Source: Terriglobales bacterium (GTDB lineage Bacteria > Acidobacteriota > Terriglobia > Terriglobales > Acidobacteriaceae). From it: a DNA stretch of 64,000 nucleotides. Within the stretch, counting starts at the first letter, position 1. Every line of letters begins with the position of its first letter. The position numbers were made by a program, and so were the translations under genes. Location of the stretch: assembly GCA_035624455.1 (NCBI GenBank), contig DASPRM010000164.1, positions 1 through 64,000 on the forward strand, in the 5' to 3' direction. Below the pieces are notes generated by a model. The model did no database searches and was not told the DNA's origin. It saw nothing but the letters and a program-made list of their open reading frames with translations. Shown here piece after piece: positions 60,855 to 64,000 of this stretch.

Positions 60855-61232
60855 TTATTTGCCCTCCTTGCTGGTGTCCACGTGATCGAGGATGCGGCGG
60901 CCGTATTCGTCAAAGCGGCGGGCAGCGCGCACGTACAGGAAAGCAATCAGCCAGGCCACAAAAAACTGCGACAGTGCAAACAGATACGCCAGATTCACCG
61001 AGCCGACGCGCTTGTCCATAAACTGAGGAAAGTAACCGACGGAAATGGGAAGCAAGAAGTAGTACACGACGAAGAAGATAACCGCGGGAATGACGAACTT
61101 CTCCCTCGCCGTGAGCAGTGATTTGAATTCGTCCATGCGGGCGACGCGTTCCCAAATATCCGGTTCGCCAGCGGGTGCAGCGGGCGCCGAACGACCGGGC
61201 ACCGCCGCGCGGGCAGCTTGTTCCTGAGCCAT
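60855..61232 (-). CDS. DUF485 membrane protein (YjcH-like)
   Basis: The protein has about 125 residues. ATG 61232 is preceded by AGGAGG. It carries an N-terminal Ala/Pro-rich tail, then [37 protein letters not shown] and [22 protein letters not shown], two helices as in DUF485 proteins. It is the usual partner of ActP in the inner membrane and starts the acetate operon. Confidence 0.92.
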   Translation of the reverse strand: MAQEQAARAAVPGRSAPAAPAGEPDIWERVARMDEFKSLLTAREKFVIPAVIFFVVYYFLLPISVGYFPQFMDKRVGSVNLAYLFALSQFFVAWLIAFLYVRAARRFDEYGRRILDHVDTSKEGK

Positions 61233-61275
61233 GCAAGCCTCCTGGTCCGTCAAGCAGGACGGAACCGAATTGAGA

Positions 61276-61309
61276 CCAGAAAAGGGTTCTGGCCTAGACC
61301 GAACGTTCG
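61276..61309. promoter_or_regulatory. Palindromes upstream of the acetate operon
   Basis: CCAGAA-AAGGG-TTCTGG and, 7 nt further out, the 10-bp palindrome CGAACGTTCG lie 44-77 bp before the DUF485 ATG. They may be operators for carbon-source control, though no regulator gene is adjacent. Confidence 0.35.
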
Positions 61310-61717
61310 TTAGGACTCTCGAACCTCCGCCTGCCACCGTCCTGAGTTGGCCCCGAGGTAGGCTATTCCCCCCACCCCACCTTGAGATAGGAGCACAGCC
61401 AATAAGTAGGCGTCATGGGGAGATGGCCCTCCTAGTGGCGAAGCGGCATCCGAGAACCTGGGCCTGAAAATGCCGTATGAAGCCGGTATGAATATCCCTC
61501 TTCACCGAACAGGGGGTGGACCGTGGCGCCGCTCAACCTCGCACATCCCGGCGGGCCGGGCACATCACCAACGCAGGTGAGCCACAGACGCGTTGCGGAG
61601 GACAGGAGCGGAGGCCGCGTCTGTTTGGCAGCGAAGCTCTTGGGGCGTTCACGCTCCAGCAACCTGTCGGCAAGTCGCTGTTTTCGCACGAAAACGCCTC
61701 CTGCGGGCGCGCAACTG

Positions 61718-61743
61718 GCGCCACCCGCCTGTTTCGGTGGCGC
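61718..61743. repeat. Strong hairpin in the 61.2-62.1 kb gap
   Basis: GCGCCACC (61718-61725) pairs perfectly with GGTGGCGC (61736-61743) around a 10-nt loop. Neither strand has a following T-run, so it is structural rather than a plain terminator. Confidence 0.45.
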
Positions 61744-62128
61744 TTATCTTCGATACCTTAGCTACCAGTGTCTGTGCGCTGGGTCACAACAGGGCTGTGA
61801 TGACCCGGCGCAGAACCAATTCCGGGCGCACATTGTAGCGCCAATTTAGCCGCTGGGAAGAGCTTTTTCGTGCTGCGGTTGCCCCCGCCGCGAGTGCCGG
61901 CAACATGCCAATCTGCCTCAAACCACGATAACCCGTGACCCCAAAAGCATTGATTACCTGGCCCGCGGGACATCCTCAGGGGTCTCCCCATGGTCACTGG
62001 TGGACACCGCCTTCCAAAAAAGATAATGACGCCGGGTTATCGCCTGACGAAGCTTCCCCCGCAACTTATTTCCGGACGGCGGTTTCTATATCAGGCAGTC
62101 CCACAACCAGATCTCCAATGAGGTACTG

Positions 62129-62293
62129 ATGAAGAAACTGCTCGCCTCCCTACTCGCGGTGGTTTTCGGCAGCGCTCTCTGTGTGTCAGCCTTTGCGCAG
62201 ACCGCCACACCAAGCACAACGCCGCCCTCTTCCACCCACCATCACCATAAGCACCACAAGCATCATCACCATCATCACCAGCAGACGACTTAA
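62129..62293 (+). CDS. Small exported His-rich protein (54 aa)
   Basis: ATG 62129 has GAGG at 5 nt. A perfect signal peptide (KKLLASLLAVVFGSALCVSAFAQ) leads to a short Thr/Pro/Ser linker (TATPSTTPPSST) and then twelve His among fourteen residues (HHHHKHHKHHHHHH), ending QQTT. It is probably a periplasmic metal (Ni, Zn or Cu) binder; no metal operon is near. It is too short for usual calling cutoffs. Confidence 0.7.
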   Translation: MKKLLASLLAVVFGSALCVSAFAQTATPSTTPPSSTHHHHKHHKHHHHHHQQTT

Positions 62294-62372
62294 GAAGTCG
62301 ACAAGCCTTCTGCCAGGCCAATTCTTTAAACGGGTTGACCTGGCATTATTTTGGCCGCCCCCCTCTGCCGAA

Positions 62373-63614
62373 TTATCCAACCAGCCAAAGCCATACTGCG
62401 CCAAATGTAATGGTTGCCAGCGTCACCGGCACCCCAGCTCGCAGATAATCGCGGAAGGTAATGTTAACCGCCGGACGCGCTCCCTCTACCACGATGATGT
62501 TGGCAATGGATCCGGTGATGGTCAGATTACCCGCAAGCGTACTGGCCATCGCCAGCAGCATCCAGGCACGGTGTGGCTGCGCGAAACCGGGCACCACGGA
62601 CTTCAGCAACATCACCGCCGGCACATTGCTTACAATGTTGGATAGAACAGCAGTGATTGCGGTAAACGTCGCCGCGTTGTGAAGATTCAGCTCCCGCGCA
62701 AGCCGCAGCAGCTGCTCGGTAATGCCCACCTTCTCAGCCCCACCTACGATCAGAAACAGCCCTACAAAAAACACGAGCAGTCCCCAATCAACCTCGTCGT
62801 ACATCAAACGGGGTTCCAGGGTGCGCGTGATGAGCATGAGCGCCGCTCCCACTGCCGCGACCAGCGGCGGTGGCAGTCCCGCGAGAAATCCCGCCATGAC
62901 AAACAACACCACCAGCACCGCCTTGGTGAAACTTGTGCGGGGGATGGCAGGATGGGCAGGATCGGGTTCCGCGCCGGTCCTCGCCTCGTCATGCGGAAAC
63001 AGCCAGTGCAGAATGGCCCAGTCGAGCAACAATCCCACCAGCGCTACCGGCCCCAAGTGCCAGAGGAAGGAGCGGTAGGGTATATCGGAATACGATCCAA
63101 TCAGGATGTTTTGCGGATTTCCGGTGATGGTCGCCACACTGCCGATGTTGGAAGCTGTCGCCACTGCCAGCAAGTACCCTAGCGGCCGGACTCCCAGTCG
63201 CCGTGCAAGACTCAAAACGATGGGAACCATAACCAGGCAAATAATGTCGTTCACAAAGAACGCCGATAGCAGTCCCGAGCTCAGGATCACGGCTGGAAGC
63301 AGGTGCCTCGGCCCCAATCGCACTACCACCCAGGTCGCCACTGCATCGAAGAACCCCACCAGGCGAAGGTTGGCGACAATCACCATCATGGAGAAGAGCA
63401 GCACCACGGTGGCGAAGTCGATGAACCGCAGGCCATCGCTGGGACCCAGGATGCGAAACGCGAACATCAGCACCGCGCCGATCACCGCCATGCCTGGGCG
63501 GTCAATCTTCATCCCCGGAAACTTGCCTAGGGCAAACACCAGGTAACTGGCGGAGAAGATGATGTAGCCGGCAAGCAGGCGGGCTTCGCTGAGGGTGGCG
63601 GGGGAAGGCTGCAC
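62373..63614 (-). CDS. Anion permease of the SLC13/ArsB (ion transporter) superfamily
   Basis: The 413-residue protein has about 11 hydrophobic segments and ion-transporter marks: ILSSGLLSAFFVNDIICLVMVPIV, ATASNIGSVATITGNPQNILIG, near the end ILSNIVSNVPAVMLLKSVVPGF and STLAGNLTITGSIANIIVVEGA. The two re-entrant loop motifs (SNIGSVATITGNPQN and GNLTITGSIANI) are typical. Substrate could be an anion such as arsenite, sulfate or dicarboxylate; not determined. Convergent with the His-rich gene. Confidence 0.85.
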   Translation of the reverse strand: MQPSPATLSEARLLAGYIIFSASYLVFALGKFPGMKIDRPGMAVIGAVLMFAFRILGPSDGLRFIDFATVVLLFSMMVIVANLRLVGFFDAVATWVVVRLGPRHLLPAVILSSGLLSAFFVNDIICLVMVPIVLSLARRLGVRPLGYLLAVATASNIGSVATITGNPQNILIGSYSDIPYRSFLWHLGPVALVGLLLDWAILHWLFPHDEARTGAEPDPAHPAIPRTSFTKAVLVVLFVMAGFLAGLPPPLVAAVGAALMLITRTLEPRLMYDEVDWGLLVFFVGLFLIVGGAEKVGITEQLLRLARELNLHNAATFTAITAVLSNIVSNVPAVMLLKSVVPGFAQPHRAWMLLAMASTLAGNLTITGSIANIIVVEGARPAVNITFRDYLRAGVPVTLATITFGAVWLWLVG

Positions 63615-63766
63615 CAGTCTCTCCTGTAAATCTTCAGTAAAGTCTGCAAGTTACACAACAACGTCGCGCTACTCTTCCCGTCTATACTAGGTGCTTGCGA
63701 TCAACCGAGGTCAGCCGTCTTGACGGAAGGTCCGTCTGCCGGTAATGAATCGCGCATGAGGTGGAA

Positions 63767-64000
63767 ATGAAAAAGCTAGCCGTGCCGCTGTTGATTTTAC
63801 TTTCCCTGCCGGCCGTGGCACAGGATGCGCCCAGAGGGGCCCCCAGTGGCCAGACACCGGGCGCGAACGGCCAATTCGAGCGCGGTGGCATGCGCCGGCG
63901 CGGCGTGGGCGGCACCATCACCGAATTGCGCTCCGACGGACTCACTCTAAAGACCATGAGTGGCGATACCGTCAACGTCAAATTCTCCAGCACCACCCAG
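63767..64000 (+). CDS. Exported protein with DUF5666-like segment; 3' end beyond window
   Basis: 78 residues are visible from ATG 63767, with GAGG at 7 nt. A signal peptide (KKLAVPLLILLSLPAVAQ) precedes a Gly/Pro/Arg linker and a beta segment (GGTITELRSDGLTLKTMSGDTVNVKFSS), matching the DUF5666/OB-type repeat in acidobacterial exported proteins. The gene continues out of the window. Confidence 0.7.
   Translation, partial: MKKLAVPLLILLSLPAVAQDAPRGAPSGQTPGANGQFERGGMRRRGVGGTITELRSDGLTLKTMSGDTVNVKFSSTTQ

Larger units (their letters stand above)
61233..62128. other. 896-bp divergent gap before the His-rich gene
   Basis: It must hold the acetate operon promoter. Two short palindromes lie in the operon leader (61276-61292: CCAGAA/TTCTGG; 61300-61309: CGAACGTTCG). 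A stronger 8-bp hairpin lies at 61718-61743. Long open frames here (for example 61523-61849) lack domain sense and are rejected. Confidence 0.45.

Noticed and set aside
61523-61849. 108-codon open frame in the gap before the His-rich gene
   Set aside because: Three overlapping frames of similar length exist here with Arg/Pro/Ser-rich, non-protein-like content and no ribosome site.
62230-62282. CAC/CAT triplet run as a microsatellite repeat
   Set aside because: The triplets are in frame within a signal-peptide-bearing small gene with a good ribosome site; the run is better explained as coding His.

Overview
The window reads as a chromosomal segment of a GC-rich, Gram-negative, soil-type bacterium, most probably an Acidobacteriota member of the Koribacter/Terriglobia kind. 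This placement is inferred from gene content, not from a search. It rests on an AroD-AroE fusion, a DUF6599 exported protein, a split System I cytochrome c maturation cluster, many exported proteins of unknown function, and a dispersed intergenic element ending in GAGGGA(T/C)CTGC. There are no phage genes, insertion sequences, rRNAs or CRISPR arrays. It looks like core chromosome with a light load of accessory genes.

Layout. 1-2301: an exported P1/DmpA peptidase (cut by the left edge) overlapping an AidB-like acyl-CoA dehydrogenase. 2511-2585: tRNA-Glu(CTC). 3351-7549: ccmF, ccmH, a CcmI-N-like protein and an exported carboxypeptidase-regulatory-like protein in one operon. 7830-12566: a stand-alone receiver, a PilZ-like protein, an ATP-grasp/zinc-peptidase pair and a DUF2252 protein. 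12660-18364: an orphan LivF-like ATPase, a DUF6599 protein and a cell-wall pair (lytic transglycosylase plus AMIN/amidase). 18819-24235: alaS, recX, pilT and a STAS protein. 24734-31799: exported proteins, pgsA-amrA, aroDE, a lipocalin-like protein and a quinone oxidoreductase. 31853-34030: a large radical SAM protein resembling tetraether / membrane-spanning-lipid synthases. 34505-36747: dciA-gatC-gatA. 36968-46671: small exported proteins, a vapBC toxin-antitoxin pair with a palindromic operator candidate, an FmdE-family protein, a glycosyltransferase and an ECF sigma/anti-sigma pair. 46795-54702: an aldo-keto reductase, DoxX, several exported proteins, pterin dehydratase, a LON-domain protein and a B12-binding-type radical SAM protein. 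55228-61232: DUF485-actP-acs-acs, an acetate uptake and activation operon. 62129-64000: a His-rich mini-protein, an anion permease and a partial exported protein.

The most notable item is at 53281-54702. The radical SAM frame meets TGA directly after a Cys codon and continues in frame as Ala-Glu-Pro and eight more residues to a second TGA. The junction therefore reads C-U-A-E-P if the first TGA encodes selenocysteine. A perfect 7-bp hairpin lies at the usual bacterial SECIS distance. Conventional gene calling truncates this protein. No selA/B/C/D gene lies in the window, so decoding must rely on loci elsewhere.

Start codons were moved from the longest frame where a Shine-Dalgarno sequence, signal peptide or overlap with the upstream gene argued for it. 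Family assignments come from reading motifs by eye.
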